A stretch of 64,000 nucleotides of DNA from NCED01 sp035493955 (GTDB lineage Bacteria > Pseudomonadota > Alphaproteobacteria > Caulobacterales > Caulobacteraceae): assembly GCA_035493955.1 (NCBI GenBank), contig DATJHI010000015.1:1-64000 (forward strand), written 5' to 3'. Both the position numbers and the translations under genes were made by a program. This document shows, in pieces, positions 53,356-61,788 of this stretch (its first letter is position 1; the number at the start of each line of letters is the position of its first letter). The notes under the pieces were generated by a model. That model saw only the letters and a program-made list of their open reading frames with translations, did not search any database and was not told the DNA's origin.

Positions 53356-53877
53356 GTGTCCTCAATCGTGAGTCTGGCCCCCAGCCCCCTTGGCGCCGAG
53401 GCGCGCCTGTTCCTGCGCGACGAAGAGCTGGACGCGGCGCTCGAACTGTTCGTGCTGGCGGACGCGGCGCTGGCGTCGGCGGCCGACGCCGCCCTGGCCG
53501 GCCACTCCAGCCGCCTGGGTCGCGGGCACTGGCGCGCCGCCTTCCTGCTCAAGCGGCGCCCCGGCCTTGGGGTGCAGGACTTGGCCCGCCTGACCGGCCT
53601 GTCCAAGCAGGGCGCCAGCCGGGTGCTGCGCGATCTGGAAGCCGCGGGCTATGTTGAAAAGAGCGCTGGCGACGCGGATGCGCGACGACGCCCGGCCCGG
53701 CTGACCGCCGAGGGGACCGCCTTCGAGGACCGGGTGTCGGAACGGCTGCGTAACGTCCTCACCCGAGCCTATCGCAGCGGCGGCCTCGACGCAGTCGGCG
53801 GAGCCCACCGGATTCTCGCCGCCGTGGCCGGACCCCGCAACGCGCCGCGCAATCCGCCGCCGGGGACCGGGTCTTGA
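53356..53877 (+). CDS. petP: MarR-family regulator, PetP-like
   Basis: The 173-residue winged-helix protein has a helical N-terminal dimerisation part and a MarR DNA-binding domain (RPGLGVQDLARLTGLSKQGASRVLRDLEAAGYVEKSAGDADARRRPARLTAEG). Its stop overlaps the start of a response-regulator gene by four bases. That pairing is the petP-petR arrangement described near bc1 genes in Rhodobacter. I use the name by that analogy. The start is a GTG at 53356, or a GTG at 53368, with no clear ribosome site. Confidence 0.82.
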   Translation: MSSIVSLAPSPLGAEARLFLRDEELDAALELFVLADAALASAADAALAGHSSRLGRGHWRAAFLLKRRPGLGVQDLARLTGLSKQGASRVLRDLEAAGYVEKSAGDADARRRPARLTAEGTAFEDRVSERLRNVLTRAYRSGGLDAVGGAHRILAAVAGPRNAPRNPPPGTGS

Positions 53878-54572
53878 ACGCCTCCCCCGCCGGCCGGGGT
53901 CGTCACCTGCTGGTGGTCGACGACGACGACCGCATCCGGGAACTGCTCAAGGAATACCTTGCCCGCGCGGGGTTCCGCGTCACCGCCGCCGGCGACGCCG
54001 CCTCGGCCCGCCGGCTGATGAGCCTGCTCGATTTCGATCTGCTGGTCGTGGACGTGATGATGCCGGGGGAGGACGGGCTGAGCCTTACCGGCTGGGTGCG
54101 ACGGGCGGGAAGCACGCCGGTGCTGATCCTCACCGCCCGCGGACTCGCCGACGACCGCATCGCCGGTCTGAGCGCCGGCGCCGACGACTACCTGTCCAAG
54201 CCGTTCGAGCCGCAGGAGCTGCTGCTGCGGATCGAGGCCATCCTGCGCCGCGCCGGCCGTGGCGACGGACCGCGTCATATCTCGCTCGGCGCCCACGCGT
54301 TCGACCTGGACCGGGGAGAGCTGCTGCTGGCCGGGGCGCCGGTGCGACTGACCGAAGGCGAAGCCAAGCTGTTGAGGCGCCTGGCCGCTGCGCCCCACAC
54401 CGCGGTGGATCGCCTGGACCTGGCCCTGGACGCGGCAGAAGGCGGCGAAGCCAGCGGACGCGCCGTCGACGTGCAGGTCACCCGCCTGCGCCGCAAACTC
54501 GAAGCCGACCCGCGCAATCCCCGCTATCTCCAGACCGTGCGCGGCGTGGGCTACATGCTGGCGCCGGACTGA
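53874..54572 (+). CDS. petR: OmpR/PhoB-family response regulator, PetR-like
   Basis: The 232-residue regulator has an N-terminal receiver (DDDD acidic start, phospho-acceptor Asp in LLVVDVMMPGEDG, Thr in ILTARG, Lys in LSKPFEP) and a C-terminal winged helix (RLTEGEAKLLRRLAA, AVDVQVTRLRRKLE, YLQTVRGVGYML). It starts with a TTG that overlaps the petP stop (TTGA). The histidine kinase gene 43 bases downstream is its likely partner. Confidence 0.92.
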   Translation: MNASPAGRGRHLLVVDDDDRIRELLKEYLARAGFRVTAAGDAASARRLMSLLDFDLLVVDVMMPGEDGLSLTGWVRRAGSTPVLILTARGLADDRIAGLSAGADDYLSKPFEPQELLLRIEAILRRAGRGDGPRHISLGAHAFDLDRGELLLAGAPVRLTEGEAKLLRRLAAAPHTAVDRLDLALDAAEGGEASGRAVDVQVTRLRRKLEADPRNPRYLQTVRGVGYMLAPD

Positions 54573-54615
54573 TGCGGACCGTCCCGCAAATCCCCTCTCC
54601 GCAAAGGGGTGGGCG

Positions 54616-55965
54616 ATGAAAGCCGGACTCCGCCTCGGCCACTTCTGGCCCCTGCGCATCAAGCGGTGGCTGCCGACCAGCCTGTTCGGACGATCGTTGC
54701 TGATCATCATCCTCCCGGTGGCGATGATGCAGGTGGCGGTGACCTGGGCCTTCTTCGAGGCGCACTGGCAGACCGTGACCTCCCAGCTGTCCGAGAGCCT
54801 TGCCGGCGACGTGGCCTGGGACGTCAGCGCCTATCTGGAGCAGCCGACCCCGCAAAACCTGTCGCGCATCGCCGACCGGGCCGAACGGACCCAATCGCTC
54901 TCCATCGCCTTGCAGGAGGGCCAGGGCCTGCCGGTGGGCCGGCGGGATTCGGTCCTGCCGGTGTTCGACCAGGCCCTGCGCAACGCCCTGGACGAACGGC
55001 TGCAGCAACCCTACTGGCTCGACGCCACCCGCTATCCCGCCTACGTGGACATCCGCGTCGCCGCCCCGGGCGGCGCCCTCAGGATCATCGCCCCTAAGGA
55101 CAGGGCCTTCGCCGCCCGCGGCCATGTCTTCATCCTGTGGCTGACCGGGGCGACCGTACTGCTGACCCTGGTGGCGGTGCTGTTCATCCGCAACCAGGTG
55201 CGCGCCATCGAGCGCCTGGCCGAAGTGGCCGACGCCTTCGGGCGGGGTGTCGAGGCCCCCAGCTTCAAGCCGCACGGCGCCCGCGAGGTGCGCCAGGCCG
55301 CCGCCGCCCTGATCGCCATGAAGGAGCGGATCCAACGCTATATCGACCAGCGCACCACGCTCTTGGCCTCGGTCAGCCATGATCTGCGCACGCCCCTGAC
55401 CCGGCTGAAGCTGGAACTGGCCTTGGCGCGCCCCGACGCTCGGGTCCAGGCGATGAAGCGCGACCTGTCCGAGATGGAGCACATGATCGACGAATACCTC
55501 GCCTTCGCTCGCGGCCAGGGGGGCGAAGCCGTGGAGGTGGTGGGCATCCGCGACCTGATCCAGGAGGTGAGCGAGGGCGCCGCCCGGACCGGCGCCGACG
55601 TCGCCGTCGCGGCCGATCCCGCGCTGTCGGCCAGCGTGCGGCCCAATGCGCTCAAGCGGGCCCTGGCCAATCTGGTGATGAATGCGGCCGTCCATGGCGA
55701 ACACGTCCAGGTCGCCGCCCGCGCGCGCGCCGCCGGCGGGGTGGAGATCCTGATCGACGACGACGGCCCGGGCATAGCGCCCGAGCAATATGAAGAGGCG
55801 TTCCGGCCCTTCTCGCGCCTGGACGAGGCGCGCAACCAGAACCTGAAGGGGGTGGGCCTGGGCCTCGCCATCGCCCGCGACGTCGCCCGCGGCCACGGCG
55901 GCGACGTCACCCTGGACCGCAGTCCGATGGGCGGGCTGAGGGCGGTGATCCGGCTGCCGGGTTAG
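54616..55965 (+). CDS. Membrane sensor histidine kinase (EnvZ-like)
   Basis: The 449-residue kinase has two transmembrane helices (about 27-47 and 175-195) flanking a periplasmic domain of about 125 residues, then a HAMP-like linker. HisKA carries the H-box SVSHDLRTPLTRLKLEL, and HATPase has NLVMNAAVHG, DDDGPGI and GVGLGLAIARDVARGHGG. It should phosphorylate the upstream PetR-like regulator. Its stop overlaps by four bases that of the convergent FAD oxidoreductase. Confidence 0.92.
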   Translation: MKAGLRLGHFWPLRIKRWLPTSLFGRSLLIIILPVAMMQVAVTWAFFEAHWQTVTSQLSESLAGDVAWDVSAYLEQPTPQNLSRIADRAERTQSLSIALQEGQGLPVGRRDSVLPVFDQALRNALDERLQQPYWLDATRYPAYVDIRVAAPGGALRIIAPKDRAFAARGHVFILWLTGATVLLTLVAVLFIRNQVRAIERLAEVADAFGRGVEAPSFKPHGAREVRQAAAALIAMKERIQRYIDQRTTLLASVSHDLRTPLTRLKLELALARPDARVQAMKRDLSEMEHMIDEYLAFARGQGGEAVEVVGIRDLIQEVSEGAARTGADVAVAADPALSASVRPNALKRALANLVMNAAVHGEHVQVAARARAAGGVEILIDDDGPGIAPEQYEEAFRPFSRLDEARNQNLKGVGLGLAIARDVARGHGGDVTLDRSPMGGLRAVIRLPG

Positions 55966-57080
55966 GTCCCCAGGCCAAGGATGGTCGCCACCTCCTCGCC
56001 GATGGCCAGGGAGGCGGTGAGGCCGGGACTTTCGATGCCGAACATGGCTGCCAGCCCTTCCAGCCCATGCACGCCAGGCCCGTCAAGGCGGAAGTCGGGT
56101 TGGGGCTCGCCGGGGCCGTGGATCTTGGGCCGGATGCCGGCGTAGTCGGGGACCAGGGCCCCGTCCGGCAGGCCCGGCCAGAAGTGGCGGACATAGTCGT
56201 AGAAGCCCGGCAGCCGCTCGGTCTCCACCCGGTAGTCGATGGCGTCGACGTATTCGAGGTCGGGCCCGAACCGGGCCTGCCCCCCAAGGTCGCGGCGATA
56301 GTGGACGCCCAAAGCCCCCGGGATCGGCGGCGGATAGACCAGGCGCGAGAACGGCGCCTTGCCGACCAGGGCGAAATAATTGCCCTTGCCCAGGTGGCGC
56401 GCTGGAATCTTCGCCGCGGGGAAGCCCTCGATGCGGGCGGCCGCCTCCTGAGCCCCAAGTCCGGCGGCGGTGACCAGATACAGAGTGGTCAGACCGGTGG
56501 GATGCTCGCCCCCGGCTCGCACCGCGAAGCCGCCGCCGGGAAGCGGCTCGGCCCCCTCGAACGGCGCGCCCAGGGCGACGGCCCCGCCATGGTCCTCGAT
56601 CTCGCCTTTCAGGGCGTGCATGTAGCCGTGACTGTCGAACACCCCGCTTTCCGGAGACAGCACCGCGGCGACCGCCCGCAAGGCCGGCTCCATCGCCATG
56701 GCCTGGGCGCCGCTCAGCCAGGTCAGGCCCTCGACGTCGTTGATCTCGCCCTGGCGGGCCACCGCTTCGATCTTGGGGATCTCGCCGTCATGGGTGGCGA
56801 CCACCAGCTTGCCGCAGCGGTCGAAGGCGACCTGGTGCTTTTCCAGGAAGGAGTAGAGCGCCCGCCGGCCCGCCACGCACAGCCGCGCCCGCAAGGATCC
56901 GGTGGGATAATAGAGTCCCCCGTGCACCACCTCGGAATTGCGCGAGGAGACGCCCTGGCCGATCGCCTTTTCGGCCTCCAGCACCACGACCGAGAGGCCC
57001 CGCCGCGCCAGGGCGTAGCCGGTCGCCAATCCCACCGCACCTGCGCCCACCACCACCGCGTCGAAGTCGAAAGCCGTCAT
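55962..57080 (-). CDS. lhgO: L-2-hydroxyglutarate oxidase-like FAD oxidoreductase
   Basis: This 372-residue DAO-fold flavoprotein has an N-terminal FAD fold (DAVVVGAGAVGLATGYALARRG) followed by the blocks typical of L-2-hydroxyglutarate dehydrogenase/oxidase: SSRNSEVVHGGLYYPTGSLRARLCVAGR, FDRCGKLVVAT and KGNYFALVGKAPFSRLVYPPP. The substrate call comes from that pattern and needs biochemistry. It is divergent from an Lrp-type regulator that might control it, with 157 bases between. Confidence 0.85.
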   Translation of the reverse strand: MTAFDFDAVVVGAGAVGLATGYALARRGLSVVVLEAEKAIGQGVSSRNSEVVHGGLYYPTGSLRARLCVAGRRALYSFLEKHQVAFDRCGKLVVATHDGEIPKIEAVARQGEINDVEGLTWLSGAQAMAMEPALRAVAAVLSPESGVFDSHGYMHALKGEIEDHGGAVALGAPFEGAEPLPGGGFAVRAGGEHPTGLTTLYLVTAAGLGAQEAAARIEGFPAAKIPARHLGKGNYFALVGKAPFSRLVYPPPIPGALGVHYRRDLGGQARFGPDLEYVDAIDYRVETERLPGFYDYVRHFWPGLPDGALVPDYAGIRPKIHGPGEPQPDFRLDGPGVHGLEGLAAMFGIESPGLTASLAIGEEVATILGLGT

Positions 57081-57237
57081 CGTTGCGCCTTTGCCGTCCT
57101 CTACCTAATGAGCGCGGCTCGCTTTGCGTTTCCAGTCCCCAAGGCCAAGATAGGGCTGAAGACATCGCCGGGTTGCGCCGCGTCCTTCCGCTACGCCGGA
57201 ATGGGATCCGGCGGGAAGCCCGGCCTGGAGGAACAGC

Positions 57238-57741
57238 TTGCCCGAAGCCCTGGACGCGGTGGACGCCCACATCCTGGCTCTGATCCAGGAAGACGCCGGC
57301 CTGTCCGTGGCCGAGGTGGCCGAGCGGGTCGGCCTGTCGTCGTCGCCCTGTTGGCGACGGATCAAACGGATGGAGGAGATCGGCGTCATCAAGGGGCGCG
57401 CCACCCTCCTGGACCGCGAGAAGCTGGGGCTGGGCTTCGAGGTCTACGCCACCCTGAAACTTTCCCTGCCGACCAAGGACAACCTGGACGCCTTCGAGGC
57501 CGCCGTCGCCGGCTGGCCCGAGGTGGTGCAGTGCGCCACAGTCACGGGCGAAGCCGACTATGTGATGCGGATCATCACCCGCGACATGCACGCCTTCGAC
57601 GAATTCCTGCGCGAGAAGGTCCTGTCCCTGGGCCTGGTCGCCAATGTGCAGAGCCGGATCGTCATGCGCAGCGTCAAGAACTCCACCGCGATCCCCCTCG
57701 GGCTGGCGACCGCCCCCCTCACGAAGGAGCAGCGTCCATGA
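57238..57741 (+). CDS. Lrp/AsnC-family transcriptional regulator
   Basis: The 167-residue regulator has an N-terminal helix-turn-helix (LSVAEVAERVGLSSSPCWRRIKRMEEIGVI) and a C-terminal RAM ligand-binding domain (WPEVVQCATVTGEADYVMRIITRDM). The start is a TTG six bases after GGAGG. It overlaps the pirin gene by four bases. Its effector is likely an amino acid, by family. Confidence 0.91.
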   Translation: MPEALDAVDAHILALIQEDAGLSVAEVAERVGLSSSPCWRRIKRMEEIGVIKGRATLLDREKLGLGFEVYATLKLSLPTKDNLDAFEAAVAGWPEVVQCATVTGEADYVMRIITRDMHAFDEFLREKVLSLGLVANVQSRIVMRSVKNSTAIPLGLATAPLTKEQRP

Positions 57742-58628
57742 TCGCCCTGGTGATCGACGCCCAGAAAAAGGACCTGGGCGGCTTTGAGGTCGGGCGCATC
57801 CTGCCCTTCCACGCCCGCCGCATGGTCGGGCCCTTCACCTTCCTCGACCACATGGGGCCGGCCGCGTTCGATCCCGGCATGGGGATCGACGTCCGCCCGC
57901 ACCCGCATATCGGCCTGTCGACCCTGACCTATCTGTTCGAGGGCGAGATCGTGCACCGGGACAACCTGGGCTTCACCCAGGCGATCCGGCCGGCCGAGGT
58001 CAACTGGATGACCGCCGGCAGCGGCATCGTCCATTCCGAACGCACCGACCCTACGATCCGCATCCACGGGGGGCCGATGCACGGCCTGCAGGCCTGGGTC
58101 GCCCTGCCCGTCGAGGCCGAGGAGATCGACCCGTCCTTCCATCACCATCCCGAGGCCGACCTGCCGACCTACCAGCAGGACGGGCTGTGGGGGCGGCTGA
58201 TCGCGGGCGAGGCCTATGGAGCCAAAGCGGGGGTGCAGATCCATTCGCCCCTGTTCTACCTGCACTGGATCATGCAGCCGGGGGCCAAGGCCGCGCCCCC
58301 GCCGGGCTATACCGAGAGCGCCGCCTATGTGGTCTCGGGGTCGGTGGAGATCGACGGCCGCGCCCTGCACGCGGGCCAGATGGCGGTGTTCGAGGACGGC
58401 GCACGGCCGACCGTCGTGGCCAAGACCGAGGCGGTGGTGATGGTGCTGGGGGGCGAGCCGGTCGGGCCGCGCCACATCTGGTGGAACCTGGTCTCTTCGT
58501 CCAAGGAACGGATCGAACAGGCCAAGGCGGACTGGAAGGCCGGCCGGATGAGCCTGCCGCCCGGGGACGACGCCGAATTCATCCCCTTGCCGGAAGATCC
58601 ACCCAAGCCGGCGGAGCGGATGAGCTGA
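57738..58628 (+). CDS. Pirin-family cupin protein
   Basis: The 296-residue bicupin has the pirin metal site in the N-terminal half (RPHPHIGLSTLTYLFEGEIVHRDNLG, with VNWMTAGSGIVHSERT and HGLQAWVALP) and a C-terminal pirin domain (YVVSGSVEIDGRALHAGQMAVFE). Pirins bind iron, and some act as quercetinases or redox-sensing cofactors. The role here is unknown. AAGGAG precedes the ATG, which overlaps the Lrp stop (ATGA), so the pair is one transcript. Confidence 0.92.
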   Translation: MIALVIDAQKKDLGGFEVGRILPFHARRMVGPFTFLDHMGPAAFDPGMGIDVRPHPHIGLSTLTYLFEGEIVHRDNLGFTQAIRPAEVNWMTAGSGIVHSERTDPTIRIHGGPMHGLQAWVALPVEAEEIDPSFHHHPEADLPTYQQDGLWGRLIAGEAYGAKAGVQIHSPLFYLHWIMQPGAKAAPPPGYTESAAYVVSGSVEIDGRALHAGQMAVFEDGARPTVVAKTEAVVMVLGGEPVGPRHIWWNLVSSSKERIEQAKADWKAGRMSLPPGDDAEFIPLPEDPPKPAERMS

Positions 58629-58705
58629 GCCGCTCCCGGCACAGGCTTGGTCACAGGTCCCTTAGCGGCGTCCTCAGAAGAACTTGCCGCATTCTCATCC
58701 GCGAT

Positions 58706-59875
58706 CTAGGCGGCCGGCGTCGTCGAGGCGATGAAGCCGCCGCCCAGCACACGGCTGGGGGTGTCGACGGCGTAGAGCACGCAGGCCTGGCCCGGCGATA
58801 CGCCCTCGTCGGGCGCCTCGAACAGCACGGCCGGGACGCCGTCCTGCAGCACCAGCCGCGCGGGGACAGGATCGCGGGTCGAGCGCACGCGGGCGAGCAC
58901 CGGCAAGCCGCTCGCGGCGGCGGCTTCGATGGTCGCTTCGTCGCCCAGCCAGTTGGTCTCCTTCAGCCGGAGGGAGGCGGTCAGCAGAGCCTCGCGCGGA
59001 CCGACGACCACGCGCTTTTCGGCCGGCTCCAGCCGGACCACGAACAGGGGATCGCCCACCGCCACGTTCAGTCCCCGCCGCTGGCCGACGGTGTAGCGGC
59101 TGACGCCCTCGTGGCGGCCGAGCACCCGGCCGTCCATGTGGACGATCTCCCCCGCCCCGGCCGCGTCGGGACGCAGCTTGTCGATCAGGGTCGAATAGCG
59201 GCCCTCCGGGACGAAACAGATGTCCTGGCTGTCGGGCTTGGTCGCCACCGACAGGCCGAGTTCGGCGGCCACGCCGCGTACTTCGGTCTTGGGCAGGTCG
59301 CCTAAGGGGAAACGCAGGAAGGCCAGCTGCTCGCGGGTCGTGGCGAACAGGAAATAGCTCTGGTCCCGCGAGGGATCGGCCGCCCGATGCAACTCCGGTC
59401 CATGCGGACCTTCGACCCGGCGCACATAATGGCCGGTGGCCATGGCCTCGGCCCCGAGTTCCCGCGCCACCTCGACCAGGTCGCGGAACTTCACCGTCTG
59501 ATTGCAGCGGATGCAGGGGATCGGGGTTTCGCCCCTGAGATAGGCGTCGGCGAAGTCGTCGATCACCGATTGGCGGAACCGGCTTTCGTAGTCGAGCACG
59601 TAGTGGGGGATGCCGAGACGTTCGGCCGCCTGGCGCGCGTCTCGGATGTCCTGGCCGGCGCAACAGGCCCCCGCCTTCTTCACCGCCGCGCCGTGATCGT
59701 AGAGCTGCAGGGTCACGCCGACCACGTCGTAGCCCGCCCGGGCCAGCAGGGCCGCGGTCACAGTCGAGTCGACTCCCCCCGACATGGCGGCGACCACGCG
59801 GGTTCGGGACGGCAGGTTTACGGCGGACGCAGCGCGGGTCTCGGCGCGGCTGGCGTCCAGGGTGTCCAGAGGCAT
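58706..59875 (-). CDS. mnmA: tRNA-specific 2-thiouridylase MnmA
   Basis: MnmA adds sulfur to uridine 34 of tRNA-Lys, -Glu and -Gln. The 389-residue protein has the ATP PP-loop SGGVDST (32-38), the first catalytic Cys region (TPIPCIRCNQTVKF), ATGHYVR, DQSYFLF, the second catalytic Cys in DSQDICF and VGQRRGL. An extra GACCAG cysteine pair lies near residue 70. The start is the ATG at 59875; the open frame to 59983 is not conserved-looking. Confidence 0.95.
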   Translation of the reverse strand: MPLDTLDASRAETRAASAVNLPSRTRVVAAMSGGVDSTVTAALLARAGYDVVGVTLQLYDHGAAVKKAGACCAGQDIRDARQAAERLGIPHYVLDYESRFRQSVIDDFADAYLRGETPIPCIRCNQTVKFRDLVEVARELGAEAMATGHYVRRVEGPHGPELHRAADPSRDQSYFLFATTREQLAFLRFPLGDLPKTEVRGVAAELGLSVATKPDSQDICFVPEGRYSTLIDKLRPDAAGAGEIVHMDGRVLGRHEGVSRYTVGQRRGLNVAVGDPLFVVRLEPAEKRVVVGPREALLTASLRLKETNWLGDEATIEAAAASGLPVLARVRSTRDPVPARLVLQDGVPAVLFEAPDEGVSPGQACVLYAVDTPSRVLGGGFIASTTPAA

Positions 59876-60223
59876 GGCGCCAATGTAGTGGTCCGCCGCC
59901 CCGATGGCGAGGCGCCCCGGCGATCCGGGGGCCAAGCGGCCTGGCGGATCGCAGGCCGGACACCTCGCCGCCTCAATGGCCAAGCTGCAACTTGTTGCTG
60001 GATTACAACGCGCCGGAGGCGGACACGCGCCTTAGAGCTGGGCACAACCAATTGATACAATTCGGTTTATGTGGCGATTCAGAATTTGGGCGGTCCTGCC
60101 TTATTCAGTCCCGCTGTTTGCCGGCGCGTAGCGGTTGCGGAAATGCGGCCGGCATCAGGGTTCAAACTTGGCCGCGCAATCTCACTGCATCGGGCGATCC
60201 CGTCCGTATCCAGGAGAACCGCC
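59876..60223. other. Intergenic region between mnmA and the 35-codon ORF
   Basis: About 348 bases are less GC-rich than the surroundings, especially at 60045-60110 (attgatacaattcggtttat). It should contain the mnmA promoter on one side and a promoter for the small ORF on the other. I see no RNA gene or convincing promoter pair, and the open frames through it are not protein-like. Confidence 0.45.
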
Positions 60224-60331
60224 GTGAAGACCTTCCTCCAACGTTCCACCACAGCCGCGACCCTGCTGGGCAACGGCGCCCTCATCGCCATGCTGGCCCT
60301 GACCAGCCTCCTGTTCGTGCGGCCGTTTTGA
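60224..60331 (+). CDS. Candidate 35-residue single-helix membrane protein
   Basis: A GTG at 60224, seven bases after a strong AGGAG, opens a 35-codon frame. It has a basic N-terminus (MKTFLQRSTTAATLLG) and one hydrophobic helix (ALIAMLALTSLLFV). A perfect 11-bp inverted repeat begins 17 bases after the stop. No family is recognised. The ribosome site, the membrane-like composition and the 3' hairpin together make a real small gene plausible. Confidence 0.5.
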   Translation: MKTFLQRSTTAATLLGNGALIAMLALTSLLFVRPF

Positions 60332-60348
60332 TTTGCCGCCCGGCGACC

Positions 60349-60386
60349 GGGACGCGCGGCGCCCATTCAGGCTTCCCGCGCGTCCC
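60349..60386 (+). terminator. Hairpin downstream of the 35-codon ORF
   Basis: GGGACGCGCGG and CCGCGCGTCCC form a perfect 11-bp stem with a 16-base loop. No T-run follows, so it may be a 3' stabilising or factor-dependent end rather than an intrinsic terminator. Confidence 0.45.
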
Positions 60387-60428
60387 CCAGCCCGGATTGA
60401 CAGCGACCCCCGATTAAACGGGACCCCC

Positions 60429-60455
60429 TTCAATTTATTGAATTTATTAAATAAA
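60429..60455. repeat. Two abutting AT-rich palindromes
   Basis: TTCAATTTATTGAA (60429-60442) and TTTATTAAATAAA (60443-60455) are adjacent inverted repeats in an AT island within GC-rich DNA. They lie about 90 bases upstream of the GT87-like gene and could be a promoter UP element or a protein-binding site. Confidence 0.5.
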
Positions 60456-60546
60456 CTATAAAACATCGACCGACTCGTCACTGTTCAGATTTCCTCCAGC
60501 ACTTGGGCGCAGGCTGGAAGGATCGGGAAGCCACAGACCCAATTCC

Positions 60547-61788
60547 ATGCCCTCTTGCGACACCGTCCTCGCCTTCCTTCGCGATGCGACCTGGTTCGAC
60601 CGCCAGCGGGCCCGGGCCTACAGCCTGATCTTCGCCGTCGTCGCCCTGATCGCGGGCCTGGGCTGGGTGGCGGCCTCGCACGGCGGCCTTGACCCCCTGG
60701 GCAAGCCGCTCGGCACCGATTTCACCAGCTTCTGGGCCGCCTCGAAGCTGGCCCTGAGCGGGCGCCCTTTGTCGGTCTACGACCTGCCGGCCCACGCCGC
60801 CCTGGAGCGGTCGATCTTCGGCGGCGCCGACGTCGGCTATTCGGCCTTCTTCTATCCGCCGGTGTTTCTGCTGATCTGCCTGCCCCTGGCGCTATTGCCA
60901 TATCTGGCGTCGCTCGCCGCTTGGCTGGGGGCCACCGGCTACGCCTACTGGCGGGTCGCCCGGGCGGCCTGGGGCAAGACGACGGGCCTCACCCTGCCGG
61001 TGCTGGCCTTTCCCGCGGTCCTCATCAACATCGGCCACGGCCAGAACGGCTTTTTGACCGCGGCCCTGATGGGCGGCGGGGCCTTGATGATGCGCGGGCG
61101 GCCGATCCTGGCGGGCCTGTGTTTCGGCGCCCTGATCTTCAAGCCGCACCTTGGGCTTCTGATCCCCGTGGCCCTGCTCGCATCCGGACGCTGGAAGTCG
61201 ATTTTCGCCGCCGCCGGGGCGGTGCTGGCGCTGGTCGCGGCCTCCATCCTGGCTTTCGGCCTCGACGTCTGGCGCGGATTCCTGGCGGTGTCGCCGATGG
61301 CCCGTGCGGCCCTGGAACAGAACCTGGTCGGCAACGAGAAGATGCAGAGCGTCTTCGCCGCTGTCCGGCTATGGCGCGGGCCGCTGGCCCTGGCCTATGG
61401 CGGCCAGGCCGTGGTCGCCGTGGGAGCCGCCTGGCTGCTGGTCCGCCTGGCGCGCAAGGGCGAAGATCCCGACGCGCTGGGGCCCGCCCTGATCGCCGCC
61501 GCGCTGCTCGCCAGCCCCTTCCTGCTCGACTACGACCTGATCCTGCTGGCCGTGCCGCTCGCCTGGGTGCTGGGCCGGGCGGAACGCACGGGCTTCCTGC
61601 CCTGGGAGAAGCTGGTGCTTTCGGCCGGCTTCCTGCTGCCGCTGGTCTCCAGGGCGCTCGCCGCCCATTTCGGACTGCCGCTGGGCCCGCCCGTGGTGTT
61701 GGCCGTGCTCATGGTTGTGGTCCGGCGCGGATTCGCGACCCAAGGCAACCTTGCCCTAACCAGATCCGGGTTAGCCTTGGCGGCATGA
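60547..61788 (+). CDS. GT87-type (DUF2029) membrane glycosyltransferase
   Basis: The 413-residue polytopic protein has roughly 10-11 hydrophobic helices. The N-terminal loop pattern GTDFTSFWAASKLALSGRPLSVYD (the acidic Asp expected for polyprenyl-sugar-using GT-C enzymes) and YPPVFLLICLPLALLPY are typical of DUF2029/GT87. INIGHGQNGFLTAALMGGG and KPHLGLLIPVALL are further family blocks. Donor and acceptor are unknown. It overlaps the next glycosyltransferase gene by four bases. Confidence 0.85.
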   Translation: MPSCDTVLAFLRDATWFDRQRARAYSLIFAVVALIAGLGWVAASHGGLDPLGKPLGTDFTSFWAASKLALSGRPLSVYDLPAHAALERSIFGGADVGYSAFFYPPVFLLICLPLALLPYLASLAAWLGATGYAYWRVARAAWGKTTGLTLPVLAFPAVLINIGHGQNGFLTAALMGGGALMMRGRPILAGLCFGALIFKPHLGLLIPVALLASGRWKSIFAAAGAVLALVAASILAFGLDVWRGFLAVSPMARAALEQNLVGNEKMQSVFAAVRLWRGPLALAYGGQAVVAVGAAWLLVRLARKGEDPDALGPALIAAALLASPFLLDYDLILLAVPLAWVLGRAERTGFLPWEKLVLSAGFLLPLVSRALAAHFGLPLGPPVVLAVLMVVVRRGFATQGNLALTRSGLALAA

